Assembly (NCBI RefSeq): GCF_013523165.1
Contig: NZ_JAAMQI010000009.1
Location: forward strand, 62,001 to 126,000
DNA: 64,000 nucleotides
Direction of reading: 5' to 3'
Source: Pseudomonas entomophila
Lineage (GTDB): Bacteria > Pseudomonadota > Gammaproteobacteria > Pseudomonadales > Pseudomonadaceae
Both the position numbers and the translations under genes were made by a program. Positions within the stretch are counted from its first letter, which is position 1, and each line of letters begins with the position of its first letter. Below are positions 38,167 to 47,881 of this stretch, one piece after another. Below the pieces are notes generated by a model. That model was not told where the DNA came from. It saw nothing but the letters and a program-made list of their open reading frames with translations, and ran no database searches.

Positions 38167-40377
38167 ATGAATGCAAGCACGCGTGACAACGGCGGCCTCG
38201 AGCGACGGGACCTCGACGCTCTGGCTCGCGCCGAGCACGCCGACCCGTTCGCGGTATTGGGCCCGCACGGCGATGGCGCAGGTGGCACCTGGGTGCGCGC
38301 ATTCCTGCCCAACGCGCTCAGGGCCCAGGTCATCGCGCGCGATGACGGTCGTGTGTTGGCAGACATGCACCAGGCCTCGCTGCCGGGCCTGTTCTTCGCT
38401 CACCTGGAGCAGTCACCGGCCTATCAACTGCGCATCGTCTGGGCCAGTGGCGAGCAGGTGACCGAAGACCCTTACAGCTTCGGCCCGCAATTGGGCGAGA
38501 TGGACATGCACCTGTTCGCCGAGGGCAACCACCGCGATCTGGCCGGCCGCTTCGGTGCACAGCCGACCCAGGTCGACGGCGTGGACGGCGTCTGTTTCTC
38601 GGTCTGGGCACCCAATGCCCGCCGCGTGTCGGTCGTGGGCGACTTCAACAGCTGGGACGGTCGTCGCCACCCCATGCGCATTCGTCATGAAGCCGGTGTC
38701 TGGGAACTGTTCGTGCCACGGCTTGGCGTGGGCGAGACCTACAAGTTCGAAGTGCTTGGCAAGGACGGCGTCCTGCCGCTCAAGGCTGACCCGTTGGCGC
38801 GCGCCACCGAGTTGCCGCCCAGTACCTCGTCCAAGGTCGCCGGCCCGCTCGGCCATCAGTGGCAAGACCAGGCCTGGATGGCGCAGCGCAGCCAGCGGCA
38901 CGGCCTCGACCAGCCGCTGTCGATCTACGAGCTGCATGCCGGCTCCTGGCGCTGCAAGCTGGACGAAGCCGGGGATGTGTCCGGGTTCTTCAACTGGCGC
39001 GAGCTGGCGGACAGCCTGGTGCCTTACGTCAAGGAACTGGGCTTCACCCACATCGAGCTGTTGCCGATCATGGAGCACCCGTTTGGCGGCTCCTGGGGCT
39101 ACCAACCGCTGTCGATGTTCGCCCCGACCTCGCGTTACGGGTCGCCCGAGGACTTCGCAGCCTTCATCGACGCCTGTCACCAGGCCGAGATCGGCGTGCT
39201 GCTCGACTGGGTGCCTGCGCACTTCCCCACCGACGAACATGGCCTGGCCCGGTTCGATGGCACGGCCCTGTACGAGTACGAGAACCCGTTCGAGGGTTAC
39301 CACCAGGATTGGAACACGCTCATCTACAACCTGGGCCGCAACGAGGTCCGTGGCTTCATGGTGGCCTCGGCGCTGCACTGGCTCAAGCACTTCCACATCG
39401 ATGGCCTGCGCGTCGATGCCGTGGCGTCGATGCTGTACCGCGACTATTCGCGCAAGCACGGCGAGTGGGTACCGAACCGCTACGGCGGCCGTGAAAACCT
39501 CGAGGCGATCGACTTCCTGCGTCACCTCAACGGCATCGCCGCCTACGAGGCGCCAGGCGCGTTGATCATCGCCGAAGAGTCCACCGCCTGGCCGGGCGTC
39601 AGCGCACCGACCCAGGAAGGGGGGCTGGGCTTCTCGTACAAGTGGAACATGGGCTGGATGCACGATTCGCTGCATTACATCCAGAACGACTCGGTGTACC
39701 GCCCTTACCACCACAACGAGCTGAGCTTCAGCCTGCACTATGCGTTCTCCGAACAGTTCGTGCTGCCGATTTCCCACGATGAAGTGGTGCACGGCAAACA
39801 CTCGCTGATCGACAAGATGCCTGGCGATCGTTGGCAGAAGTTCGCCAACCTGCGGGCCTACCTCACCTACATGTGGACCCACCCCGGCAAGAAGCTGCTG
39901 TTCATGGGCTGCGAGTTCGGGCAGTGGCGTGAGTGGAACCACGACAATCAGCTGGACTGGTACCTGCTGCAGCAGTCCGACCACCAGGGCGTGAAAAGCC
40001 TAGTGAGCGACCTCAACCGTCTGTACCGTGAGCTGCCGGCGCTGCACGAGCAGGATGGCAAACCTCAAGGCTTCCAATGGCTGGTGGGTGACGATGCGCG
40101 TAACAGCGTGTTCGCCTGGTTGCGCTGGAGCAGCGAGGGCGAGCCGGTCCTGGTGGTGGCCAACTTCACGCCAGTGCCGCGTGAGGGCTATCGCATCGGG
40201 GTGCCGTTCGGCGAGCACTGGCAAGAGGTGCTCAACAGCGATGCAGAAGGGTACGCCGGCTCCAATATCGGCAACTTCGGCACGGTGGCCAGCGAGGCGG
40301 TGCCTGCCCATGGCCAGCCCCTGTCGCTGACCTTGCAGCTGCCACCGCTGGGCGTGCTGATCATGAAGCCTGCCTGA
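38167..40377 (+). CDS. glgB: 1,4-alpha-glucan branching enzyme
   Basis: 736 aa. N-terminal CBM48 domains ([20 protein letters not shown]), then a GH13_8/9 barrel: [40 protein letters not shown] (catalytic Asp), LIIAEEST (catalytic Glu) and [20 protein letters not shown]. It introduces alpha-1,6 branches into the glucan made by GlgE. ATG directly follows the treS stop codon, so the genes are coupled. Length typical. Confidence 0.95.
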   Translation: MNASTRDNGGLERRDLDALARAEHADPFAVLGPHGDGAGGTWVRAFLPNALRAQVIARDDGRVLADMHQASLPGLFFAHLEQSPAYQLRIVWASGEQVTEDPYSFGPQLGEMDMHLFAEGNHRDLAGRFGAQPTQVDGVDGVCFSVWAPNARRVSVVGDFNSWDGRRHPMRIRHEAGVWELFVPRLGVGETYKFEVLGKDGVLPLKADPLARATELPPSTSSKVAGPLGHQWQDQAWMAQRSQRHGLDQPLSIYELHAGSWRCKLDEAGDVSGFFNWRELADSLVPYVKELGFTHIELLPIMEHPFGGSWGYQPLSMFAPTSRYGSPEDFAAFIDACHQAEIGVLLDWVPAHFPTDEHGLARFDGTALYEYENPFEGYHQDWNTLIYNLGRNEVRGFMVASALHWLKHFHIDGLRVDAVASMLYRDYSRKHGEWVPNRYGGRENLEAIDFLRHLNGIAAYEAPGALIIAEESTAWPGVSAPTQEGGLGFSYKWNMGWMHDSLHYIQNDSVYRPYHHNELSFSLHYAFSEQFVLPISHDEVVHGKHSLIDKMPGDRWQKFANLRAYLTYMWTHPGKKLLFMGCEFGQWREWNHDNQLDWYLLQQSDHQGVKSLVSDLNRLYRELPALHEQDGKPQGFQWLVGDDARNSVFAWLRWSSEGEPVLVVANFTPVPREGYRIGVPFGEHWQEVLNSDAEGYAGSNIGNFGTVASEAVPAHGQPLSLTLQLPPLGVLIMKPA

Positions 40378-40385
40378 CGCGAAGC

Positions 40386-40417
40386 GGGAAGGTGCGCTCG
40401 AGAGGGCCCACCTTCCC
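40386..40417. terminator. Hairpin between glgB and the convergent AraC gene
   Basis: GGGAAGGTG / CACCTTCCC, 9-bp stem, 9 bp after the glgB stop. No T-run; probable shared terminator. Confidence 0.55.
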
Positions 40418-40439
40418 ATCGTTCGGCACGGCGGCTGGG

Positions 40440-41447
40440 TCATTCGCCCAGTCGCTGCTCCCGCGACGGAGGATAGCCGAAGTACGCCGCATAGCACTTG
40501 CTGAAGTGCGACACCGACACGAACCCACACGCCACCGCCACCTCCATCACCGACAGGTCCGAATACTGCAGCAGCCTGCGGCTCTTGGTAATGCGCAGCT
40601 CCATGTAGTAGCGGCGCGGGGAAGTGCCCAACTGTGCCTGGAACAAGCGGTCGATCTGCCGCCGCGAACGTCCGCTGTAGGCCGCCAGCTGGTCGAGGCT
40701 GAGCGTCTCTTCGAGGTTGTTCTCCATCAGCTCGACGATGGTGCGCAGGTGCAGGCTCATGGACTTCTTCGCCCCTGGGCCGACCTGGCGGTAACGTGCA
40801 CCGGAAAACGACAGGATCTCCTCGACCCCTTCGGCCAGCCCGTCGCCATGCAGGCGGCGCACCAGGCTGAGCATCATTTCCATGGCGCCGTTGGGGCTGG
40901 CGGCGGTCAGTCGGTCACGGTCCAGGGTGAAGCTGGCCGGGGTGATGCGCGTCTGTGGGCTGCGCTCGGCAAGACTGGCCCGCTGCTCGGGATGCACGCT
41001 GCAGCCATAGTCGGCTAGCACCCCGGCCCGGCCGAGGAACCAGGCGCCGTTCCACAGCCCGCCCAGGTGCAGGCCATGGGCATCGCAGTCCACCAGCAGT
41101 CGATCCAGCTCCGGGTACTTCAAGGGCGTGCGCAGGCCGCCGCAGATGACCAGCAGATCCAAGTCCCGCAGGGCACGTGGCTCCAGCTCCCCAGCGATCA
41201 GCTCCAGGCCCAGGTCGCTCAGGACACGCTCGCCGTCCAGCGACAGTGGCGAGAAGCGGAAGCTGTCGGTGCGCAGGAGGTTGGCCGTGACCAGCACGTC
41301 CATGGCCACCGTGAAGCTGGCCATGGAGAAATGCTCCAGCAGCACGAAGCCCACGCCATAGGACGGCGTGACATCGGCCGCGGCCGGCTTGAGCCTGACC
41401 ATGTTGGTGGTGCTGGCTTTCTTGCTGAACTGGCGAATGGTGGGCAC
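40440..41447 (-). CDS. GlxA-type AraC-family transcriptional regulator
   Basis: 335 aa from a GTG with AGGGAG upstream (start not certain; an internal ATG at MVRLKP is possible). The N-terminal two thirds form a DJ-1/PfpI-like amidotransferase fold (YGVGFVLLEHFSMASFTVAM, LLVICGGLRTPLKY, GLWNGAWFLGRAGVL). The C-terminal third holds two AraC HTH units (LSLDQLAAYSGRSRRQIDRL, FQAQLGTSPRRYYMELRITK, VACGFVSVSHFSKCYAAYFG). Family members regulate quaternary amine, arginine or aldehyde catabolism in Pseudomonas. No obvious target is next to it. Confidence 0.85.
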   Translation of the reverse strand: MPTIRQFSKKASTTNMVRLKPAAADVTPSYGVGFVLLEHFSMASFTVAMDVLVTANLLRTDSFRFSPLSLDGERVLSDLGLELIAGELEPRALRDLDLLVICGGLRTPLKYPELDRLLVDCDAHGLHLGGLWNGAWFLGRAGVLADYGCSVHPEQRASLAERSPQTRITPASFTLDRDRLTAASPNGAMEMMLSLVRRLHGDGLAEGVEEILSFSGARYRQVGPGAKKSMSLHLRTIVELMENNLEETLSLDQLAAYSGRSRRQIDRLFQAQLGTSPRRYYMELRITKSRRLLQYSDLSVMEVAVACGFVSVSHFSKCYAAYFGYPPSREQRLGE

Positions 41448-41625
41448 TGCGGGCTCCCTGGACAGGCTGGCGCCGATGAGTGTGCTCGCCGGCCTTGGGA
41501 AAGACAACCGGGCGCTGCGGCAGGCACGTGTCTGGAGGCGACCGGGGCAGGGCGTCATGCCGCGCGCGCCGACACGATCGGTTCGGTTATCCTGTCGGCC
41601 TTCATGACACGCTGGAGTCCTTCTC

Positions 41626-42096
41626 TTGAAACGGTTGCTGCTGCTGATGTGCCTGTTGCCGGGCCTGGCCCATGCCTTGGACCCCGGCGACCGGCTGGCC
41701 CCCTGGACCCTGCTCGATCAGCACGAGCGACCCTATAGCCTCACGCCGGACACGCGCGTGCTGCTGGTCGCGCGTGACATGCAAGGCGCCAGGCTGGTCA
41801 AGGCAGCCCTGGCCGAACAGCGCGCCGGTTACCTCGAGGCCCGGGGCGCTGTCTTCGTCGCCGACATCGAGCGCATGCCGGCCGTGATCAGCACCCTGTT
41901 CGCCATCCCGGCCATGCGCGGCTACCCCTACCGGGTCATGCTCGATCGTCAGGGCAGGGTGGTCGAGCGCTACGCCGTGCCGGATGCTCAGGTGCTGCTC
42001 ATGCGCCTGGATCGCGGCACGTTGGTGTCGCAAGACGCATACGCCGAGGCCGAAGCCTTGAAGCAGGCGCTCGACGCTAGCGCGCAAGGCCACTGA
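41626..42096 (+). CDS. Periplasmic thioredoxin-fold-like protein lacking CxxC
   Basis: 156 aa from a TTG start with GGAG 8 bp upstream. It has a signal peptide (KRLLLLMCLLPGLAHA). The segment DPGDRLAPWTLLDQHERPYS resembles the start of TlpA/AhpC-like folds, and PYRVMLDRQGRVVERYAVPD resembles their later strands, but no active-site Cys pair is present. Such proteins in Pseudomonas are often mislabelled as FAD/FMN dehydrogenases. Role unknown. Confidence 0.6.
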   Translation: MKRLLLLMCLLPGLAHALDPGDRLAPWTLLDQHERPYSLTPDTRVLLVARDMQGARLVKAALAEQRAGYLEARGAVFVADIERMPAVISTLFAIPAMRGYPYRVMLDRQGRVVERYAVPDAQVLLMRLDRGTLVSQDAYAEAEALKQALDASAQGH

Positions 42097-42329
42097 GCGA
42101 CGTGCTGCAGAAAGCGCCGATGCGTGGGCAGGCGTCCGATATAGGCCTTGGCTAGCAATAAAATGTTACTGATTCAAGGGCTGCGACAACAGGCCGCACG
42201 CCGTATTTCAAGGGCTGGAGCCCGATGGCCCGTCGTTGGGTGGAAGCGCACCCCGGGCCATGCCAGAATGCGCCCGTCGTCGTCTGGCCCTGCCCGAGGG
42301 CCGGCACCTTCCCTGTAAAGGATGGTTCC

Positions 42330-42935
42330 ATGAATGATCTGTTGACCCGGCGCACGCTCGTCGCCGGGATGGGCGTACTGGGCCTTGGCCTGCTCGCCGG
42401 GTGCAGCCCGGCCCGTGGCCTGGAGTTCAAGTACGGCAAGAACATGAGCAACGAGATCCTCGGTCGCTCGTTCCGCCTGAAGGACACCGAGGGCAACGTA
42501 CGCACCCTGTCCAGCTTCTATGGCTCGATGCCGATGATCTTCTTCGGTTTCACCCAGTGCCCGGCGGTCTGCCCGACCACGCTGGCGCGTGCGATGCAGA
42601 TCAAGAAGTTGATGGGCCGTGACGCGGGCTTTCTTCAGGTGGTGTTCATCACCCTGGACCCGGAGCGCGACACGCCCGAGGTGCTCGACGCCTACGTCAA
42701 GGCGTTCGACCCGTCCTTCACCGCGTTGACTGGCACCCCGGAGGAAATCGCCGAGGTGGCCAAGGAATTCAAGGTGTTCTACGAGAAGGTGGCCGAAGGG
42801 GATACCTACACCATCTCCCATTCGTCCACCAGCTATGTCTACGACTCCCGTGGCACGCTGCGCCTGAGCTTGTCGCACTCGCTCAATGCCAAGGAATGCA
42901 CCGAAGACCTGCTTACCCTGATGGAGATCTGCTGA
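42330..42935 (+). CDS. SCO1/SenC copper metallochaperone (lipoprotein)
   Basis: 201 aa. Lipobox LLAGC at ~22-25 after a hydrophobic signal, so it is membrane-tethered facing the periplasm. Copper ligands Cys77 and Cys81 (CPAVC) and His164 (SHSSTSYVYD) are all in place. SCO proteins deliver copper to the CuA site of cytochrome oxidases. AAAGGA precedes ATG 42330. The stop overlaps the start of the PCu(A)C gene, so the two chaperones are coupled. Confidence 0.9.
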   Translation: MNDLLTRRTLVAGMGVLGLGLLAGCSPARGLEFKYGKNMSNEILGRSFRLKDTEGNVRTLSSFYGSMPMIFFGFTQCPAVCPTTLARAMQIKKLMGRDAGFLQVVFITLDPERDTPEVLDAYVKAFDPSFTALTGTPEEIAEVAKEFKVFYEKVAEGDTYTISHSSTSYVYDSRGTLRLSLSHSLNAKECTEDLLTLMEIC

Positions 42936-43408
42936 TGCCTGTTTCCCGTTCCGTTCTTGCGCGTGGCCTGGCCATGGCCCTGGCCAGTCTGGCCTTGCCA
43001 GCCCTGGCCGACACCACGGTCAGCGATGCCTGGGTGCGCGCCACCGTGCCGCACCAACCGTCCACCGGTGCGTTCATGACGCTGACCGCCAGCACCGACA
43101 GCACACTGGTGAGCGTCGCTTCGCCGGTGGCCAAGGACGTGCAGGTACACGAGATGACCATGAAGGGCGATATCATGGGCATGCGCAAGGTCGACGCCTT
43201 GCCCTTGCCTGCCGGCAAGGCGGTGAGCTTGGACCCCAATGGCTACCACGTCATGCTGATGGGGCTGAATACCCAGGTGAAGGAGGGCACCGAAGTGCCG
43301 CTGACCTTGACGGTCGAGGATGACAAAGGCGAGCGCCAGGTCATCGAGGTCAAGGCACCGGTGCGTGCGTTGACCACCTCCGCCGATCACGGCCACGCCA
43401 TGCACTGA
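42935..43408 (+). CDS. Periplasmic copper chaperone PCu(A)C
   Basis: 157 aa with a signal peptide (MALASLALPALA). The Cu(I) site H-x-n-M...H-x-M is seen as VHEMTMKGDIMGMRKV and YHVMLM; the C-terminal HGHAMH may bind Cu(II). It hands copper to SCO1 or directly to cytochrome oxidase. ATG overlaps the SCO1 stop (TGATG). Confidence 0.9.
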   Translation: MPVSRSVLARGLAMALASLALPALADTTVSDAWVRATVPHQPSTGAFMTLTASTDSTLVSVASPVAKDVQVHEMTMKGDIMGMRKVDALPLPAGKAVSLDPNGYHVMLMGLNTQVKEGTEVPLTLTVEDDKGERQVIEVKAPVRALTTSADHGHAMH

Positions 43409-43413
43409 CGCAA

Positions 43414-43445
43414 CGATGGCGCCGGACCAAGGTCGGGCGCCATCG
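43414..43445. terminator. Terminator-like hairpin between convergent genes
   Basis: CGATGGCGCC / GGCGCCATCG, perfect 10-bp stem, directly after the PCu(A)C stop. No clear T-run. Confidence 0.6.
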
Positions 43446-43507
43446 CGTGTCGGCATGCTTCGTCGAGCGCAAGGCTCGGCGCGAGCGCGTGTCTAGTGCA
43501 CGTGCAA

Positions 43508-43825
43508 TCAGCTCGGGAACAGTTCGCCCAGCTTCATCGACAGCATCATGTCGCCTTCGACGCGCAGCTTGCCGCCCATGAAGGCCTGCATGCCATCGAG
43601 CTCGCCGCTGACAATGTCCTTCAGGGTCTGGCTGTCCATGACCAGAGTGCAGTTGGCATCCGGGTTCTCGCCTTCCTGCAGTTGGCAGGTGCCGTCCTTG
43701 ACGATCAGGGCGTAATGCTTGTCTTCATCGGTGACATTGAAGCCGAACACCAGGTCCAGCCCTTGGGCAGCGGCTGGGTTGAACTTCTCTTGCATCTTTT
43801 TCACGGCATCAGCTACGGAGGTCAT
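43508..43825 (-). CDS. SCP2 sterol-carrier-domain protein
   Basis: 105 aa from ATG 43825 (MTSVADAVKKMQEKFN). FNVTDEDKHYALIVKDGTCQ, NCTLVMDSQTLKDIVSGELD and GMQAFMGGKLRVEGDMMLSM are the SCP2 strands and helix that line a lipid-binding pocket. Free-standing bacterial SCP2 proteins probably carry acyl-CoA or lipids. Longer in-frame starts give only low-complexity Pro/Arg sequence. Confidence 0.88.
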   Translation of the reverse strand: MTSVADAVKKMQEKFNPAAAQGLDLVFGFNVTDEDKHYALIVKDGTCQLQEGENPDANCTLVMDSQTLKDIVSGELDGMQAFMGGKLRVEGDMMLSMKLGELFPS

Positions 43826-44065
43826 GGCGTTTTCCTTGTCGTGGAGGTACGAAGGTGCAGATGGCGAACGTTCGCCCTCGAGGGGCTGAAACGCTCCGAG
43901 GGTAGGGTGCGGCTCGAAGGCTGTCAACGGAAAAACATACAAGCGTTTGAAAAGGTCGTTTGAACCTGCTGCACGCCGTGCAGGCCGCTGGCGAGGCGCC
44001 AGGCGCGGCGGTATGCTGGCAGGCCTGACGCGCCGTGAGGGCGCAGGTTTCAATGAGGAGTCACC

Positions 44066-45088
44066 GTGGAGTTTCTTGCCGAATACGCAAGCTTTCTAGC
44101 CAAGACCGCGACCGTGGTCATCGCCTTGCTGATCGTGCTGTCGGCCATCGCCGGCCTGCGCAGCAAAGGCCGCCGCAAGCCAGGCGGGCACCTGCAGGTC
44201 ACCCGACTGAACCAGTTCTACGACGGCCTGCGCGATCGCCTCGAAGCCGGCTTGTTCGACAAGGCCGAGCTCAAGGCCCTGCGCAAGCGCAAGGCCAAGG
44301 CCGAGAAGAAACAGAAGAAGCAGCAGAGCACCGAGGACAAAGGCCGCGTATTCGTCCTGGACTTCGATGGCGACATCAAGGCCTCGGCCACCGAAAGCCT
44401 GCGCCATGAAATCACCGCCTTGCTGAGCATGGCCACCGCGCGCGACGAAGTGGTACTGCGCCTGGAGAGCGGCGGGGGCCTGGTTCACAGCTACGGCCTG
44501 GCCGCCTCCCAGCTCGCACGCATACGCCAGGCTGGCGTGCCGTTGACCATCTGCATCGACAAGGTCGCGGCCAGCGGCGGCTACATGATGGCCTGCATCG
44601 GCGACAAGATCATCAGCGCTCCCTTTGCCATCCTCGGCTCCATTGGCGTCGTGGCGCAGCTGCCCAACGTCAACCGGCTGCTGAAGAAGCACGACATCGA
44701 CGTCGAGGTGCTGACCGCCGGCGAATACAAACGCACCCTGACCGTGTTCGGCGAGAACACCGAAAAGGGCCGCGAGAAGTTCCAGGAAGACCTGGACGTC
44801 ACGCACCGGCTGTTCAAGGACTTCGTGTCCCGCTACCGCCCGCAGCTGTCCATCGACGAAGTCGCCACGGGTGAAGTCTGGCTGGGCGTGGCCGCGCTCA
44901 ATCGCCAACTGGTCGACGAGCTGCGCACCAGCGACGAGTACCTCAACGACCGCGCTCGCGAAGCCGGCGTTTTCCACCTGCACTACGCCCAGCGCAAGAG
45001 CCTGCAGGAGCGCATCGGCATGGCTGCCAGCGGTTCGGTGGAGAATGCGCTGGTGGGGCTGTGGAGCAAGTTGAGCCGTCTGCGCTAA
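44066..45088 (+). CDS. sohB: SohB, S49-family inner-membrane protease
   Basis: 340 aa from a GTG with GAGGAG upstream. N-terminal TM helix (TATVVIALLIVLSAIAGL), a Lys/Gln-rich linker, then the S49 domain: RLESGGGLVHSYGLAASQLA, the catalytic Ser in KVAASGGYMMAC and the likely catalytic Lys in LTAGEYKRTLTVFGENT. SohB is a signal-peptide-peptidase-like enzyme facing the periplasm. Monocistronic; tRNA-Cys follows at 150 bp. Confidence 0.92.
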   Translation: MEFLAEYASFLAKTATVVIALLIVLSAIAGLRSKGRRKPGGHLQVTRLNQFYDGLRDRLEAGLFDKAELKALRKRKAKAEKKQKKQQSTEDKGRVFVLDFDGDIKASATESLRHEITALLSMATARDEVVLRLESGGGLVHSYGLAASQLARIRQAGVPLTICIDKVAASGGYMMACIGDKIISAPFAILGSIGVVAQLPNVNRLLKKHDIDVEVLTAGEYKRTLTVFGENTEKGREKFQEDLDVTHRLFKDFVSRYRPQLSIDEVATGEVWLGVAALNRQLVDELRTSDEYLNDRAREAGVFHLHYAQRKSLQERIGMAASGSVENALVGLWSKLSRLR

Positions 45089-45239
45089 GACCTTGAACCT
45101 CCTGGAAATTTTTTGAGGGGAGGGGGTTGCAAGGTGGCTCGAATGCGGACATAATGGCGCCCATCGAAACGCAGCAGGCTTTCTGAAGTCGAGCGGTTCG
45201 AGGTGAGGGGTAGCGAATGCTGGCCTGATCCAACTTTGA

Positions 45240-45313
45240 GGCCGAGTAGCAAAGTGGTTATGCTCCGGATTGCAAATCCGTCTACGCCGGTTCGATTCCG
45301 ACCTCGGCCTCCA
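45240..45313 (+). tRNA. tRNA-Cys (anticodon GCA)
   Basis: 74 nt including an encoded CCA. It starts GGCCGAGTAGCAAAGTGG, has anticodon stem-loop GGATTGCAAATCC (anticodon GCA), T-loop GGTTCGATTCC and acceptor CTCGGCCTCCA. From the anticodon arm on, it doubles as attL of the adjacent prophage. Confidence 0.96.
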
Positions 45314-45351
45314 TATTCGAAAGCCCCGCAGATCTTGGTCTGCGGGGTTTT
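45267..45351. repeat. attL: left copy of the 85-bp prophage direct repeat
   Basis: From GGATTGCAAATCC in the tRNA anticodon arm through the terminator hairpin, 85 bases are identical to 60614-60698. Weaker similarity continues past both copies into the 3' end of the integrase gene. Confidence 0.95.
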
Positions 45352-45352
45352 T
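45322..45352 (+). terminator. Terminator of tRNA-Cys
   Basis: GCCCCGCAGA / TCTGCGGGG with TTTTT, 9 bp past the tRNA end. Duplicated in attR at ~60669-60698. Confidence 0.92.
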
Positions 45353-45411
45353 CTTTGGGCGTTAGAAAGCCAAGCGTTCCGAAACTTTTCGGCATGGGTT
45401 CCAAAACTCGG

Positions 45412-46460
45412 TCACTTTGTGGGGCTGGCGATGGCCCCCACGCGGCGGTACACCCGTTCGGTAATTCCCTCTTTGGAATGCCCCAGCAACAGGCTCGCTT
45501 CTGCCACATCGTTGATCTCCGAAGCGGCCTTGGGCCGAATGTCCCTGAATTGAAATTGGGCAATACGGTTGGCCAAGTCAGACTTCTTCTCGTCGAGGGC
45601 CTTGAGCCTGGCCGCCTCCCGCGCATCGCTCCAGCGATTACGCAGCATCCCCAACTCATGCGTTTGCCGTGCTCGTTCAAGATGAAGAATGGCGAGACAT
45701 GCTGCTGCGTGCGCAGTTTTATGCGCTCCAGCAGCGTCCCGAGGCTGTTATGCACACCGTTCACCTCCAGGATGATCCTCAGCCGCTTGCCGATTTTGCC
45801 TTGGCTGACCAGCAGATAGCTCCCTTCCACATCATCCTTGCGCATGGACAGAACGTCCGACGGCCGCTGGCCAGTCAGGTACGCCAGGCCCATCGCGTCC
45901 TTCAGTTTCTCTGGAGCCTCTTCGTACACTGCGAGCCACACGGTCTCATTGGCATAGAAATCGCGCGGCTTCTCCTTGTTCTTCTTGATGCCCTGGCAGG
46001 GGTTTTCCTTCACAGTCAGACCCCATTCCCTGGCCATGTTGAACACGTGCGAGAGCAGCGCTATTTCCCGGTTCGCTCGGGTCTTGGCTGAGCGAGAGTC
46101 GCGGTAGTGGGCAATCATCGATGGAGTGATCGCATCGATGGGGGCAGGGTCGAACACCGCCCGAAGCTGCTTGAGCTCATAGAGGTTGTCCTTTTGGGTT
46201 CGAGGCGCCTTCTTGGGGACGATATGTTTCTCATACTGGTCGAAAACTCCTTTCATGGTCGTCAGCTCGACCGGCGCTGACTTGGCTTCCAGTTCAGCCC
46301 ACTTGAGCTTTGCTCTGGAAAGGTCGGTGCCGAGAGGAATTTCCTTACCTACTGGGTCGCGGTAGTAATACCCGACCCATACCTTGCCGCTTTTTCTGAC
46401 TCGCTTGCGCCGGTACATGCCCGGTGGCAGATCGCGGTTCTCGTTACTTTTGGGTCGCAT
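45412..46460 (-). pseudogene. int: Tyrosine integrase with one frameshift
   Basis: The N-terminal 271 residues (arm-type and core domains, first catalytic Arg in TGQRPSDVLSM) read in one frame. The frame breaks at a CCCC run (45649-45652; GGGG on the coding strand). The next frame continues with MLRNRWSDAREAARL, FQFRDIRPKAAS, LLLGHSKEGITERVYRR (catalytic Tyr) and stops at 45412. One missing G would restore a full enzyme of ~350 aa. The gene points toward attL, as usual for tRNA-inserted phages. Decay or a sequence error are both possible. Confidence 0.85.
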
Positions 46461-46461
46461 T

Positions 46462-46707
46462 TCACTTCACTCGTGAGAAGTCTGGTGTCCAAGCGGGTTT
46501 CGGTAGCGATGGCGGTGTGATCGGCATCAGGTCGACAACGGCGCCGCTTAGCTTGAGGCGTGCGTACTGGCGACCGACCAGGGGGCGGCCGCCTCTGCTC
46601 TCGACAAAATGCCAACCGCGCGAACTCAGCCAGCGACGCTGGTAGGCCCTGGGTTTGTAGCCGGTGATCTCTATCAATTCTTCATCGGAAAGTACTTCGG
46701 TTTCCAT
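46462..46707 (-). CDS. DUF4224 phage protein, possible excisionase-like factor
   Basis: 81 aa. EVLSDEELIEITGYKPRAYQ, RRWLSSRGWHFVESRGGRPL and VGRQYARLKL are typical of DUF4224 proteins, small winged-helix-like proteins next to integrases in Pseudomonas prophages. GGAG before the ATG. Its stop lies next to the integrase start, so the two are probably co-transcribed; a role in excision is inferred from position. Confidence 0.75.
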   Translation of the reverse strand: METEVLSDEELIEITGYKPRAYQRRWLSSRGWHFVESRGGRPLVGRQYARLKLSGAVVDLMPITPPSLPKPAWTPDFSRVK

Positions 46708-46773
46708 GGATGATCTCCACGCCGCCGACGGCGGCAGGTCAGTAGTTGGGTGATTTAGGGCGGGAAGACGGCG

Positions 46774-47169
46774 TTACAGCGTGTGAGCGCCGGTGGCCAG
46801 CAGGCCGTCACGGTCTTCGCGCAGACGATCTGCCAGGTGCCAGGGCGTCCAATAGCCATCGTCCATCGGTACTGCGATAGGCTGTTGTGGGCCGTTCCAG
46901 CGGAGGCCGTAGCGGGGTAGGCCATTGTCGCCTGGTGTGCGTAGTGGCGCTTCGGGCTTCAGGCCACTCAGGCGCTTATTCTCGGCCTTGAGCTGATCGA
47001 TCTCGCGTAACAGGACCAGAACCGCTGCTGGGTCGGCAGCTTCATAGAACTCATACGAAGTCCGAGTCCAGGCGATGTGGCAGGCGCTGCCGCCTTTGGT
47101 GCTGAGGTCGTTATAAGCGTGCATAGCGCTCTCGGCTAGCATCTTCAGCTTTGGCTTGTCGATGGGCAT
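46774..47169 (-). CDS. Ea22/Ead-like phage protein
   Basis: 131 aa. The central REIDQLKAENKRLSGLKPEA is a short coiled coil, as in Ead/Ea22-type early phage proteins. It ends with WHLADRLREDRDGLLATG. AAGGA stands before the ATG. Function unknown; part of the early minus-strand cluster. Confidence 0.55.
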   Translation of the reverse strand: MPIDKPKLKMLAESAMHAYNDLSTKGGSACHIAWTRTSYEFYEAADPAAVLVLLREIDQLKAENKRLSGLKPEAPLRTPGDNGLPRYGLRWNGPQQPIAVPMDDGYWTPWHLADRLREDRDGLLATGAHTL

Positions 47170-47274
47170 GGGGAGTCCTTACTGCCACAGTGCGGCAGTG
47201 AATAGAGGGGGGAGTGATAAGGCTGGAGTACGTGTGTACTCCTATGGTCAGGTGGGCGAGTTTTCCTTGCAGCG

Positions 47275-47838
47275 CTAGCATTTGCCGCACGCAGTGCCCA
47301 GCTGCCAGGCGCCTTTGCAAACCGGTTCGTCGATCTCAACCGGCGCGCTCGGCTCTGCCCTGGCGGATAGGTACCCGCGAATACTGCCCCGCACGTCGTA
47401 TAGCCATGGAGACTTAGCTGCCTCGCGCAGCAGCGCCTGCGCCTCGGCCAGCTGGGCGCGCATCTTCTCGCAGCGCATGTATTCCTGATGACCCGACACC
47501 GTCAGGTCGCTGACCTTCTGGCGCAGCCGCTCAACCTCGGCAGGGTTGGCGTGGGTATAGAGCTTGGTGCCTAAAGCGGGCATGCGACCCTTCGCCCATG
47601 AAACCTCGTGCAGGCCAAAGCCGAAGGCGATTACTTCGCCTACCGGCTCAGCTAGGGCGTGCTGGGTCTCCCGCGTCGCCTCATACCCGGCCCGAAACGC
47701 GGTGAAGTCATTTTGCGTGGCCGGATGCTCGAAGCCGTCGCCGTCGACCGCCAAGTCGTGATCATCCAGGCCTAGCGGGTTGAACTTGATGTAGAGGTCG
47801 CGCAGGCTTACAGAGGCATAATATATTTTAGAAGGCAT
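47275..47838 (-). CDS. Ea22-like phage protein
   Basis: 187 aa. LGLDDHDLAVDGDGFEHPAT and QNDFTAFRAGYEATRE near the N-terminus are motifs I know from Pseudomonas prophage early proteins. AEVERLRQKVSDL and KMRAQLAEAQALLREAAKSP form coiled-coil segments. No clear ribosome-binding site precedes the ATG, so the start is uncertain. Function unknown. Confidence 0.6.
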   Translation of the reverse strand: MPSKIYYASVSLRDLYIKFNPLGLDDHDLAVDGDGFEHPATQNDFTAFRAGYEATRETQHALAEPVGEVIAFGFGLHEVSWAKGRMPALGTKLYTHANPAEVERLRQKVSDLTVSGHQEYMRCEKMRAQLAEAQALLREAAKSPWLYDVRGSIRGYLSARAEPSAPVEIDEPVCKGAWQLGTACGKC

Positions 47839-47881
47839 AGTTTATCTGCTAAATTTGAAGAAAACTAATTTTGGATTTAAA